DNA from: Cydia pomonella
Taxonomy: Eukaryota > Arthropoda > Insecta > Lepidoptera > Tortricidae
NCBI RefSeq assembly: GCF_033807575.1
Contig: NC_084703.1
Location: 6,262,001-6,326,000, forward strand
Reading direction: 5' to 3'
Length of the DNA stretch: 64,000 nt
Position numbers and translations under genes: made by a program. The notes below the pieces were generated by a model. That model was not told where the DNA came from. It saw only the letters and a program-made list of their open reading frames with translations, and made no database searches. This document shows, one piece after another, positions 1 through 10,032 of the stretch; within the stretch, counting starts at the first letter, position 1; every line of letters starts with the position of its first letter.

Positions 1-70
1 GGCAATCTTTAACGCTCCGTAGCGAACCAAGCGCAACTGTCTCTGTCGCACTAATATGGAGCTGGCTAAC
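1..70. repeat. Repeat fragment at window start, shared with window end
   Basis: ACGCTCCGTAGCGAACCAAG and CAACTGTCTCTGTCGCACTA resemble ACGCTCCGTGGCGAACGAAA and CAACTGTCACAGTCGCACTA at 63958-64000. Both are cut by the window edges, so ends are unknown; same orientation. Confidence 0.6.
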
Positions 71-420
71 CACCCTAAGTGGTACGTACTTTTTTTATAC
101 ATTGACTGTCATAAAGTGATGTTAGTGGCAGGCAGATAATGTATTAAATGGCAGGATTGAATTCTAAGCGGAGGAAAACATTATTAATTATAAATAGTCA
201 CATTACTATTAATAAAAATGTTTTTATTTTTTAGTTATATTAAAAATATTTCTGTAAATTAATGAAATTTCAAAATTAATGCAAACCTATATTCGTTTCA
301 TTCCTTATAATAGGTAATCATAATAGTCCACAGAGCAAAACGACTTGATCTTGGTTGGCTTCAAAGGGCACATTCTATCTAAAAAGTATCAGTGGCTTTC
401 GTTTACGAAGTAACAATCTA

Positions 421-660
421 TGGAAGGTAGAGGCAAGGAACAGAAACTCCTTAGGCAGAACTGTTGCAAGTGTCCAGCTGTCAGCTATAAATAATAGTTC
501 CAAATCTCTCTAGAGTAGCTAAGAACCTAGGCGTTATTGACGGAGTGATGTGCGCTGTCTATGATTAGATTTTTTCTCAAGTATTTATGCCACTTATTTA
601 TGGTTTCTTGTCGGATACTTTTTGGTATATGGAGATTCTGTTCCTTGCCTCTACCTTCCA
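421..660. mobile_element. MITE family A, copy 1 (TA target)
   Basis: 240 bp with terminal inverted repeats TGGAAGGTAGAGGCAAGGAA and TTCCTTGCCTCTACCTTCCA, flanked by TA on both sides (419-420, 661-662), consistent with a Tc1/mariner-type non-autonomous element. Internal landmarks AATAATAGTTCCAAATCTCT and GGCGTTATTGACGGAGTGA recur in copies at 27708, 28690 and 51384. Confidence 0.85.
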
Positions 661-662
661 TA

Positions 663-1476
663 TAATAATCTACTAGAGTAGTTAGCTAAACGTAAACACA
701 GGGCCGGATAATCTTCTGTGCCGTTCCGTGTTTGGGTACGCCCAGTAATTTCAAATACCGATTAGATCATAGTACCTAACGGTACGTGGCTACGATGTAA
801 TACCACTCCAAATGGATCACAATATTACATTTCCATTTCAATCAAATAGAAGCAAGAGGTGCCTCTAAATTCGTCTGGCGGGACTATTGGCTTCGATAAA
901 TTAATATACAGTCTTGCTGCGTTAGTTGCATAAAGGAGGTATTATGTTAATTGAATGCGTATAGCAACTTCAAGGAAAACCCGTTGGTTAGTCGGTTCCA
1001 ATAATGTATACGGCATGATATGGCTTATAGACACTACAATACTCTATACAGTAAAAATACTCTCCAATGCCAGACGAGATAGGCTTTGCCTGGTCTGGAG
1101 GTCCTCCGACTGATTAAACTTATTTGTGTCAAAATAAACAATTTGTATTTGTAAAACTTTATATGTAGTTTGTAGTTATAATGTTATCTGAAAATATTGG
1201 CGTAGGACATTACTTTTACAAAAAGCATTATTCGTTTGTATGAAACATAATTTGAATTTTCCGGGGATATACGTTCACTTTATCTTAGCCATTTTTTATC
1301 ATAGATAATATTTTAGGCAAAATTATTTTGGACTTTTTTTGCTTTGTGTTTGAATTATAAAATAGAATCATAAGGTCCGCCGTATTTTTATAAAATTTGT
1401 ATTTTATTTTAAGCCTAATTGATTTAACGCACTAATAGTTCTGATTTGATAGGAACACGATGTATTTAAAGGTAAT
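663..1476. other. Intron 12 sequence, no feature seen
   Basis: AT-rich; I see no coding frame, repeat copy or nwk exon here. The missing continuation of SH3 domain 1 is not present in this stretch. Confidence 0.5.
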
Positions 1477-1608
1477 TTAACACATTCACCGCTGAGCTAC
1501 GGTCTTAGCGCTACGTCGTAGCCGGTAACATGGCTTTCCCGGTATGTAGCGGAAATACTTCAAAGAGGCATAACGACAACGTGTCGTGATTAACGGTGAA
1601 TAGGCTAA
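1477..1608. mobile_element. Possible TTAA-type MITE next to the exon 12 copy
   Basis: TTAACACATTCACCG at 1477 and CGGTGAATAGGCTAA at 1594-1608 form an imperfect inverted repeat around a GC-richer hairpin centre. The right TTAA has become CTAA. The resemblance of its start to the TTAACACG end at 58686 hints at a related piggyBac-like family. The duplicated exon begins about 15 bp further on. Confidence 0.45.
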
Positions 1609-1623
1609 CTGAAGGACCAACGC

Positions 1624-1797
1624 TTGCATCACACAGTGTAGGAGTAGAGCGCGGTGCACTTGTAAAGCGGAGCGGCGTGCTCTTCAGCGCCGGCTGCCGG
1701 CGCCTCGCCTCAGTTGACCTGCGTGGAGTCGTCCCGGCCCACTGCCAGATCCACGAGTCGCGCCTCCAGCTATGGGACCAACGTTTACAAAACTCAC
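1624..1797 (-). pseudogene. Degenerate tandem copy of nwk exon 12
   Basis: Read on the minus strand, this stretch repeats exon 12 almost throughout: LAVGRDDSTQVN, an Ala/Glu linker and LYKCTALYSYTV. The Trp codon of the VNW motif is TGA here (in-frame stop), the first Trp of GWDDP is Arg, and the donor position reads GTGTGA instead of GTGAGT. The shared GCGTTGGTCC-type flank after each copy suggests a tandem duplication of roughly 175 bp. It is a dead exon or, less likely, a stop-containing alternative exon. Confidence 0.85.
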
Positions 1798-1961
1798 CGT
1801 GTAGGAGTATAGCGCAGTGCACTTGTAGAGCGGAGCGGCGGGCGCCTCCGCGCCTGTTGCCGGCGCCTCCGCCTCCTGCTCCTCGCCCCAGTTGACCTGC
1901 GTGGGGTCGTCCCAGCCCACCGCCAGCTGCTCCATGCGCATCCTCTCCTCCTCCAGCGCTG
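1798..1961 (-). CDS. nwk: nwk exon 12, start of SH3 domain 1
   Basis: 164 nt, acceptor CCGCAG before 1961 (a second CAG allows 1958, one residue shorter) and donor GTGAGT after 1798. It encodes a glutamate-rich stretch, the family motif GWDDPTQVNWG, an Ala/Pro/Glu linker and LYKCTALYSYT, the first strand of SH3 domain 1. In other Nwk proteins the next residues are of the AQNPDELT type; no matching exon is seen below 1798, so the gene continues outside the window. A degenerate copy of this exon follows directly. Confidence 0.9.
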
Positions 1962-2382
1962 CTGCGGAAGAAACGCTTGTATTCCAGCCCATCTCCCGGG
2001 ATTCATCCGCGGCCGGAGGGTCCCAACCAATCACTCTCTCTTCTCCTGTGTTACACACAAATAAAGAGGCCTTCTTTACACTGTGCCTCGGGTTTTGAGC
2101 CTGATTGGATTTGGGAACTCGATAAAAGTCAAAAGAATATATTTTTGTAAACTAAAACTGACAAGTAATTTACATTAATTTTCTCTAGTCCATAATTATT
2201 ATTTTATTTAACTTTAATGTGCAGGTATTCAAAGAGAAATCTAAATCAAATATAAAGAATGCATGTATTAAAAAAATCATAATTATAAAATCAAATACAG
2301 CCAGGTTTACATGAAAATCCTGCGCCACTTCAAGACCAATTAGTATAATTATCCTTAGAAGTATCGCTTTACTCGCACTTAC

Positions 2383-2518
2383 TGTCAACATCCTCCTCGT
2401 GTTCGTCCTCATGCTGGGAGCCGGAAGTGGTTCGCTGATGGCCCGACACAGAGGCGGCCGGAGCCTGCTCGCCTTCAGTGTTGTCGCTGTCGTAGAATGA
2501 GTCGGAGCTCGGCTGGTC
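2383..2518 (-). CDS. nwk: nwk exon 11, acidic/serine-rich linker
   Basis: 136 nt, acceptor CCAG before 2518 and donor GTAAGT after 2383, entering in phase 0 and leaving with one extra base (A). It starts DQPSSDSFYDSDNTEGEQ, matching the SSDSFYDSD motif of insect Nwk, and ends in an acidic run HEDEHEEDVD. No globular domain; this is the flexible linker before SH3-1. Confidence 0.9.
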
Positions 2519-3370
2519 CTGGAAAATACTCTGCCATTAGTAAAATGTTCTACGATAAAAGCTTTTCTAACGTTACGTTAACGTTAAAGTTATTCGTAAA
2601 TTACGTAATTGCTCCTCATATATGTATAATATGAGTATATGATGATAAGTTTATAGATATATTCACTCTAAAAAATAATGTCAATCATTTCGCGTGTTTC
2701 ATAAACAGCATATTATCGTCTTTATATGTCGTCATTAGTTAGATATTACCAAGTCAGGCGTGGGTTGCTTACGTAGGTTGCGCATTGAAATATTCCGAGC
2801 GTGAACTTTGGGGAATCAAGCATCAAGAATTCCTTGTACTTAATATAGCGATGTATATAGACATTTATGAACAAAAATAATCAGTGCGAATCGAGATTTC
2901 ATTAATAATTCAGAAGCTTTAACTAAAATGTATCTACCATAATGGAAATGTCAGGAAAGCTGTAAGATTCTAAAAAATCCAACGCATAACATTGTGAAGC
3001 GCTATGCTATTTCAAATTCATTCAAGTGGTATTTACTTATCACATTTTTTGATACAACTAAGAAGTTAAGAACTCGTTGACGACAATACGCACACATAAA
3101 AAATACAGATAGTTACCACTATATTTAGAAACGTATAATACAAAGCGACATCTACCCTTAAGGGCGCATCGGATGTACCTGTCCTACTGATGTGCGGTTG
3201 GAACATTCCAAAATTTCCACTAGGAAAAAAATAGGAAATTTCTCATGTTTTTGTGTAGGAATAGAAATTTTCCATTTCCAAAATGAAAGTTTCCTTTGTT
3301 ACCTGTAAAATTTTCTGAAATTTCCGAGAACTATTCCTACTTTTTGGGAACTTTACGCAAGTTACACATC
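2519..3370. other. Intron 10 sequence, low-complexity GGAAATTT cluster
   Basis: No gene. From about 3205 to 3350 short GGAAATTTTCC-type motifs recur on both strands (AGGAAATTTC, GAAATTTTCCATTTCC, TTTCTGAAATTTCCGAG), giving local self-complementarity. Confidence 0.4.
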
Positions 3371-3717
3371 TGTAGTCCTAACGCTGACAGCAGCTGCTGC
3401 CGGCAGCGTGTCCTGGATGACCAGCAGGTGGATCTCCTGCAGCCACTTGTCCACCTCGATTTAACACAGTACACTCACAGTAGCACCAGCAGTCCTTCTA
3501 ACGCTGAGCAGGCTGCTCCTGCCGGCAGCGTGTCCTGAACGGCCAGCAGGTCGATCTCCTGCAGCCACTCATCCACCTCACTATAATACAGCAGACTCAC
3601 AGCAGCACCTGAAGTCCTCCTCGCTGAGCAGGCTGATGCTGCCGGCTGCGTGACCTGGACGGCCAGCGGGTCGATTTCCTGCAGTCACTCATTGCTAGAA
3701 TACAATAGTACACTCAC
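3371..3717 (-). pseudogene. Three degenerate tandem copies of the 3' half of nwk exon 10
   Basis: Units start near 3374, 3494 and 3614 (period about 120 bp). Each repeats the exon 10 part that encodes DEWLKEIDLLAVQDTLPRSS up to the donor and 20-30 bp of intron. All have a one-base deletion in the LPRSS region (CTGCCGGCAG against TTGCCACGCAG), which puts the frame out and suggests they multiplied after one broken copy arose. Donor-like GTGAGT survives in the two copies nearer the exon. Read as minus-strand coding sequence they are not translatable. Confidence 0.85.
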
Positions 3718-3954
3718 GGCAGCACCGGACGCGTCGGTCCTCACGCTGAGCAGGCTGCTGCTGCGTGGCAACGTGTCCTGCACGGCCAGCAGGTCGATCT
3801 CCTTGAGCCACTCGTCGACGGGCGCGCTACTGTTGCGCAGGCACTCGAGCCGCGCCTCGTATTTGGCCTTCGAGGTCTCGGAGCGGCGGATGTTGGAGCG
3901 CAGCTCGTCCATGCGCGTCTCCAGGTCCGGTCCGTTCGGGTCGTTTGGATCCGT
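3718..3954 (-). CDS. nwk: nwk exon 10, coiled-coil linker
   Basis: 237 nt (79 codons) in phase 0, acceptor CGTAG before 3954 and donor GTGAGT after 3718. It begins TDPNDPNGPDLETRMDELRS, a motif known from Nwk, followed by a charged helix with RRSETSKAKYEARLECLRN and then DEWLKEIDLLAVQDTLPRSS. It ends RTDASGAA. Three degenerate tandem copies of its 3' half plus donor lie immediately downstream at 3371-3717. Confidence 0.93.
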
Positions 3955-6858
3955 CTACGAACAAAGAACGAATTATTCTCTAGGACTGTATTTCTCTCCG
4001 ATTTAAGTATCTTAGTATTTGTGTCGGTGACGTAAAGCCATCACCTCTCGCGCGACCTTTGTGGCTCCCTTGGTTTCAGATCTACTTGATTTTTTTGTTG
4101 TTTTGAAAATATCATTTAATAGACTCAATTTTAAAGTTTTATCAAATAAGATTTCTTAAAGCATACGCGGATCATTTTGACTATTTCACACGCTTAGATA
4201 CTTACTTATGCAGCTGACTTAAGACTTGCAGTCACTCGAAGTCCTATTCGCCGAGCCACATCGACTGTCCATATTTAATATAAATAAGGTCTTAGCATAT
4301 AAAACAATAGATAGATCCCCCAAACTGCATAGTAAATGACAAACGATCGACTTCACCTCCACGTGTTCCTTGTAAATAAACTGTTAATTGCAATAAATGG
4401 CACCACCCGTCGTTTTACACAACAGCAAAGAAAATTTAGTGCTATATTTAATTAAGGTTTCCAGGAACAACTATCGGCAAATTTACTTTGTATTCTGGAA
4501 GGCTTTTATTTGTCCTCTCTCACAAATAAATAAGTAAATGAAGTATAGGTACGGTAAACTACGGTACTAGACAGACCGAACGAAATACAACAATGGAATA
4601 TTCGAGCAGCGTAGGACAAAGTGATTCTTTCTCAATAATGCTATTTGATTCACTGTTTTCAAACAGCATAATATTTTATTCTAATTCGAGCTACTGAAGT
4701 AATAAAATCTAAACTGATCCTGGTTATCGGTGCAGGGCAAGCCCAGCCAGTGGCCTTCTCGGAACTACTACCATATTCATGAATTCGGTCATTGTCATGC
4801 ATTCTCACGCGTAGAAGTTTGATTGCAATCACGATGTCATTCTCATGCGCCCCACGGGACACTGCCTAATTTCACACGGCAGATTTGGCGGATTCATCAA
4901 TTTCGTACATTGTTCAGACCTTGTGTAATGGCCACTATTCTGACAATATGTAAGCTGTCCTAGTCAAATACCAAATACTCTTAGTAACATAATACTTTTG
5001 GCAAAGAACAAGGGTACCGTAAAAATATTGGCCCATTGATAGTTGGTAATAATACCAATTAAAGATTATGCTTATTACAATTGACATTAAGTATAAGTAA
5101 GTATTATTGACAATCGTAATTGTTTAATGATCCTTATTACACCTGACACAGTGGTATTATGTGTAAATTACCGGCAAATGAATGAAAGTAGGACACAAAA
5201 GCTGTAACTTTAGGCAAACTAAATGCTACAATATGACCGTTTAGGCTGTACTCCTCAAACTGACCAACATTGGTTCAGCGACTTTAAAAAATAATTTATG
5301 TTTTGATTTTTAGTACACTTTGAAGTTTATTCTAAGACGCAATGCATGTTAAGTTAAGTGTATTTAAAGCGTGACAAGCAACTTCAGTTACACTGATGAT
5401 AGCGTACATAGGAAAGAATATTTCACTTGTATGAGAAAGAGAAAATCAAGACTTTATTTATTTAATAGTTTTTTAACAAACGTTTTATTATCTGTTTTAA
5501 TTTTTGGCTCTAGTAACAGGAAACACCCCGGGGTTCTTTTTGTATATAGTTAAAAGGAGGTCTAACGCAAGTATTTTAATTTTTATATTGAATTTTTACC
5601 CTACCTTAATTACATGATAAATTCAATTCACTCGTAAACTAGACTAGGTATATTAGCGAGGGCAAACTTAAAAAAAACTTAACAATTAAAGTTGTCTCGA
5701 TAAAAAAAATACGAAAACATGTCTATGGCATATCGTTACCCTGTACACTATATCAGTATAATTTTTGTATAAAATAGTTAGTGACTTAGCCGAGGGATTT
5801 GACTAGCGAAATTTTAATCAGAAGTATACTTTAAGAGTTATTGAGGAAAAACGTTAAAACGCGCGCGATCGCCATATCTTCCATCAAAAGTTTCACGCGG
5901 CGTAACATATTTTTTGTTCCAAATTTCCTCTTAAGAGCCACGTGATCCTCCATAAAAAAATAGAAGACGTTTTTCCACTTCTAAATATTTTCCATTATCC
6001 ACGATTTTTACTATGTTATTGACACAATAAAAAACTTGGTTTATAGGTTTTCCTTTTTTCAAAATAAGCGATACAAAAAAAAATTGGAACCTACAAACCT
6101 ATAATATATTATTATGAAAAGGAATTTCATAGAAAAAGTACTGTTATTTCGCTAGGATCAAAGATATTTCTTCTCAAACGATCCAAGGAATAAAATCGGC
6201 AATCGGGGCGACAACCGTGTTCTCCGTGTAAACAGAGGCTCCGCCTCCTAACTTCTGAAACCCGCTCTAGTTTAATATTGATGCTGTTGCACCGCCTTGC
6301 ATGTATACGTATTAATTTCAATGCATGCTAACGACAAGATAACTAGTTCTCGCTTCGATGCCATAGTATACTATGTTTTTACTTGAATGACGAAGAATCC
6401 GATGTTTTTACGTATATTGTAGCTTTGATTATACTATTATTGAAGGTATTAAGGGTAGTATAAGTAGATTTTATATCTACATAGTTTTAATCGAGTAAAG
6501 GTAAAAAAAAAATTACATTAGGTATGTAAGTTTAATCTTTAGTAGGTTCATACTAAGAGCTAAAAAACAGGTTTTAATACTCGTAAGATAATAAAATGCG
6601 TGAGCGATAAGAAGTTGTTTTCAGTATTCAACAATTAATACCTAGATGGGACTGGTTTGTGGCCTACATATGGTATTTTGTTAACTATGTAAATCTTGTT
6701 GTCTATAGCGCGAACAGCAGGTTTTACACATATTTTACCATGTTTAGTCAGAAATTGTCTAAATCAAAATTGTAAATTTGTGAGTTTCAAGTGACTGTAT
6801 TTTGCGAGGTATTCCTTCGCGTGTGCACCCAGCCTCGTTATCTGTGGAAACAACTCAC
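3955..6858. other. Intron 9, no feature seen
   Basis: 2.9 kb of AT-rich sequence. Short open frames on both strands lack family resemblance. No repeat copy within the window was noticed. Confidence 0.45.
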
Positions 6859-7044
6859 CTTCTGTCCCGCCTCGCGCATGGCCTGGTACAAGTGCAGCTT
6901 GCGGGTCGCGTCCCGCACCAGCGCGGTCTCGCGCACGACGCGCGTGGCCCAGCGCCGCGCCTCCTGCGCCAGCGTCTGCGCCACGGACTCGTGTTCCATG
7001 GTCACGATGTCGACGGGGTCGTTGTCGCATGGCTCGTAGTCGTA
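6859..7044 (-). CDS. nwk: nwk exon 9, post-F-BAR helical linker
   Basis: 186 nt (62 codons) in phase 0, acceptor AACAG before 7044 and donor GTGAGT after 6859. It starts YDYEPCDNDPVDIVTMEHES and ends LHLYQAMREAGQK, matching the family segment after the F-BAR domain. It is markedly GC-rich against AT-rich flanks, as other nwk exons here are. It is separated from exon 8 by 9.2 kb, most of it a young errantivirus. Confidence 0.93.
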
Positions 7045-7304
7045 CTGTTCAACAAAACACGAATTAGTATTGGCGATCCATTGTAAGTAAGTAAGTAAAC
7101 ACTTGATTGTACGAGAAAAAATATATATAGATTACACCAGATATAAGATAATTGTGTAGTACAAAGGCGAACTTATCCCTAAGAAGGATCACTTCCAGTT
7201 AACCTATAACTAAATTAATTTTATATAATAACATACTATAAACTATGCATACAGCCATACATAAATAACTTTTTCACCACACTAACTGGTAAAGGGCCTC
7301 TTGA

Positions 7305-7397
7305 TTGTTCAAAAACTAATGAGAAAGTTGCATTTTATCCACATGTGGGGCAAAGTAATCAGATGCAAATTTTGAGTTGTATCTTTATATTAGCTGG
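7305..7397. repeat. Interspersed repeat shared with 30113-30190
   Basis: TTCAAAAACTAATGAGAAAG ... GGCAAAGTAATCAGATGCAA matches TTCAAAAACTGACGAGACAA ... GGCAAAGTAATCTGTTGCAA at 30113, about 80% identical over 75 bp. It is the sequence into which the jockey-like LINE was inserted. Type unknown. Confidence 0.6.
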
Positions 7398-8178
7398 CGC
7401 CTCTGCCCTAACCCAAGCAAGACGGAAGTCTGCTGCTTCCATCTTAACAATAAGCTTGCAGAAAGAACACTGACCGTCAAGTTTAAGGGCACAATACTTA
7501 AACATAATCCGCACCCCAAGTACCTTGGATTTACTCTAGACAGAAGTCTTACTTACAAGTGTCACCTACAAAAAGTATCAGCTAAATTGCAGACCAGGAA
7601 TAGTCTAGTGCAAAAATTAACAGGGACAACTTGGGGAGCCTCTGCCTCGTGTCTCCGAATCACGGCGCTGGCACTGGTTTACTCGACGGCCGAGTACTGC
7701 GCTCCAGTCTGGATAAATAGTGTTCATACCTCAGCCATTGACACGCAGCTTAACCAGACTCTCCGTCTAATAACGGGATGCCTTAAGCCAACACCCATCC
7801 ACTGGCTCCCCGCTCTTAGCAACATAGCCCCTGCGCGCCTGCGAAGAGAAAAATGCCTCCAACGCGAACTAGTGAAAGCGCACTGTAGTCCTGAACTACC
7901 AATTCACCAAGACCTAGAGGGCTTCGGAAGAAAACGTCTTAAATCCCGAAACCCGCCTGCACTACGGATTGAAAACTCCCTGACCACCCGTACCCTGGAG
8001 GAGGCATGGACCGCAGAATGGGAAGCCCTCAGGGACCAAGCAAACCCCTTCTCTGCTCTACCCCTGCGAGTATCCCTAGTGGGATTCAAGGAACCGCGCC
8101 GGGTGTGGTCTGCTCTTAACCGCTTAAGAACAGGAGTTGGCAACTGCGGCCACCACTGGTACAAATGGGGCTGGAGCT
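7398..8178 (+). pseudogene. Jockey-like non-LTR reverse transcriptase fragment, 5' piece
   Basis: The frame open from 7377 to 8180 encodes the C-terminal part of a jockey-clade LINE ORF2, from PNPSKTEVCCF (just after the RT active site) through KYLGFTLDRSLTYK, YSTAEYCAPVW and the thumb/linker region. The catalytic FADD box and endonuclease are missing, so the copy is 5'-truncated. The stop at 8178-8180 is not native: its TAG is formed by the first two bases of an inserted LTR. The frame resumes after the insertion at 15536. A direct repeat ATTAGCTGG at 7389-7397 and 15748-15756 brackets the whole LINE as its target duplication. Confidence 0.88.
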
Positions 8179-8388
8179 AGTTAAGGTGGAGCAACCAATA
8201 CAATTAACCTTTGTCAGCGCTACCCCTAATTAGGTCTTGACGTCAATGCTTACTTGTCAATACTTTATTATAAATAGCTGTTAAGAATTAGATTTAAGTT
8301 AATATTGTATTAATTATTATCTTGGACGTTACTCTGTTCGATTAAATAAATTATTTTTAATAATAAATCCAGTCTCTCCATCTTAATT
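8179..8388 (+). repeat. 5' LTR of the errantivirus
   Basis: 210 bp, identical by eye to 15322-15531. It contains a TATA-like TTATAAATA near 8268 and AATAAA signals near 8345 and 8363, giving a plausible U3/R/U5 layout. It ends TTAATT and is followed by TGGCGCTGAGGACAGG, the primer-binding site. Its first bases create the TAG that stops the interrupted LINE frame. Confidence 0.95.
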
Positions 8389-8404
8389 GGCGCTGAGGAC
8401 AGGA
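8388..8404 (+). other. Primer-binding site candidate
   Basis: TGGCGCTGAGGACAGGA directly at the LTR end (the first T is the last LTR base) has the TGG start expected for a sequence complementary to a tRNA 3' CCA end. Which tRNA it matches I cannot settle without the host tRNA set. Confidence 0.6.
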
Positions 8405-8848
8405 TTCCCGTCGTATCCTGACACGTTCAGAAAGCCGATAAAATCTCGCGACTGTGCCGTGCCGGACAACGTACGTTTCTACGTTTAAACGGGAATTCGA
8501 ACAAATAAATTTATTAAGAGGAAACTGAGTCAAGTTCCTGTGAAGCTGAGCAGCCGAGCAGCGACAGACCTGGACTGGACCCGAGAACAAGTATTTTCAA
8601 GATCTACAATATTCCGGAAGGACATGGAAGCTGCGGGACTGTGAGTACACCTTTTCACCATTCCCTCGCTTACTTCCGTTATCTACCAGTAATATTTATA
8701 CGTACCTTTACGGATTAGACATTGCCTTAATCGTATAGTATAAATAGTAAAGCTAATTGAGAATAAAATTCTTTTCAAATAGCGTGTAGCAGTAAGTAAA
8801 CACAAGAATATTAGTTAATTTCGAGGTATTTTTTTTCTTTTCTCTCAC

Positions 8849-9967
8849 TTGCCTTTAATTCACTTTGCAATAATAATGGAGAACGTTAATAGGGTACCTG
8901 CAGAAATAATTAAGGTAATCCCAGTATTCGATGGAGAAACAAGAGCATTACCATTATTTCTAAAAAAATGTGAATATGTTTTACAATCTTTCCCGGGAGG
9001 TATCGCACAAAACTTATATTTGCTTCACATTATAACCAGTAGACTTTCTGGGAATGCCGCTAATTTAATAGGAGAAAGGGACTCCATACATACATGGCAA
9101 GAGTTAAAACAGCTTTTAAGCCAACATTTTGGTGACCCTAGGTCCGAGGAATGTTTGGCAATGGAATTAGAATCACTAAAACGTAATAAAAGCGAAAGTT
9201 ATTTGGATTTTTGCCACAAAGTCCAACAATTAAGAAGTAGTTTGTTTGCAAAAATAAGTGAAACAATAGAAGACGAAAATTTACGAGCAGCTAAACACCA
9301 TATCTATAATAACACTTCACTGAATGTTTTTCTTTTTAATTTGCCAGCTTATTTAGTTAGGCTAGTGCGTTTGCAAAATGTCACAACTTTGGAGGATGCT
9401 TTAAAAATCGTTTTAGAAGAACAAAACTTTCAAACTATATACGACGCTAGGAATCCGAGGATGAATTCAAACCGAAACCAGATTAGTAGCAACACTCCAA
9501 AATTTGACAATACGCAAAGGCAATCAAACACACCTGTACTTAATAGGACATTTGGTTCAACAAGTACATTCACGCCATATAGCACCAATGTTTCAAACGG
9601 CCAAAATAATTCATTCCAATATAGAAATAATCGCCAACAAACTTCATATTCTAATAATAGATTTAACGACAGTAATCCACAACACGTGCCCCGCGTAAGT
9701 AGGTCACCGCCAATGCAGGCGCCGGCGCAGACGCCCCGTCAGCAATCTGCTACGGACAATAGGTATCGTACAGGCTATGATGCACAACAACCGGTAGCAT
9801 CGGGTTCGAATACCGATGTCACTATGCGAACAGTTAATTCGAAGCGTGTTAATTACACAGAGAATAATTACGATTCTCAACAGTATAATGACGGTCAAAA
9901 TTCTGTCTCGTACTGCGAACCAGTAGAAAATTTTTACGTGGAAGCCTCAATTGTAGGGAGAAAATAA
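8849..9967 (+). CDS. gag: Errantivirus Gag
   Basis: 372 codons from 8849; the ATG at 8876 (MENVNRVP) is an equally likely start and would give 363. The N-terminal two thirds is helical and resembles the retroelement Gag capsid region (LFLKKCEYVLQSFPGG; WQELKQLLSQHFGDPRSEE; then ESYLDFCHKVQQLR). The C-terminal third is rich in Asn, Gln and Ser. No CCHC zinc knuckle is visible, as in a number of errantivirus Gags. The final 115 nt overlap the pol frame, which is -1 relative to gag. Confidence 0.88.
   Translation: MPLIHFAIIMENVNRVPAEIIKVIPVFDGETRALPLFLKKCEYVLQSFPGGIAQNLYLLHIITSRLSGNAANLIGERDSIHTWQELKQLLSQHFGDPRSEECLAMELESLKRNKSESYLDFCHKVQQLRSSLFAKISETIEDENLRAAKHHIYNNTSLNVFLFNLPAYLVRLVRLQNVTTLEDALKIVLEEQNFQTIYDARNPRMNSNRNQISSNTPKFDNTQRQSNTPVLNRTFGSTSTFTPYSTNVSNGQNNSFQYRNNRQQTSYSNNRFNDSNPQHVPRVSRSPPMQAPAQTPRQQSATDNRYRTGYDAQQPVASGSNTDVTMRTVNSKRVNYTENNYDSQQYNDGQNSVSYCEPVENFYVEASIVGRK
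9928..9934 (+). promoter_or_regulatory. Candidate -1 ribosomal frameshift site (gag-pol)
   Basis: In the gag frame the heptamer A AAT TTT (pattern X XXY YYZ) lies 33 nt before the gag stop. The pol frame is open from 9853, so a -1 slip here would give Gag-Pol with protease reached about 100 nt later. I did not establish a downstream pseudoknot or stem. Confidence 0.6.
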
Positions 9968-10032
9968 TTTTAAACTATAATAAGCATAAAAATCTGCCAT
10001 ACATTCATATACCAGAGTTAGACGCCGTTTTT

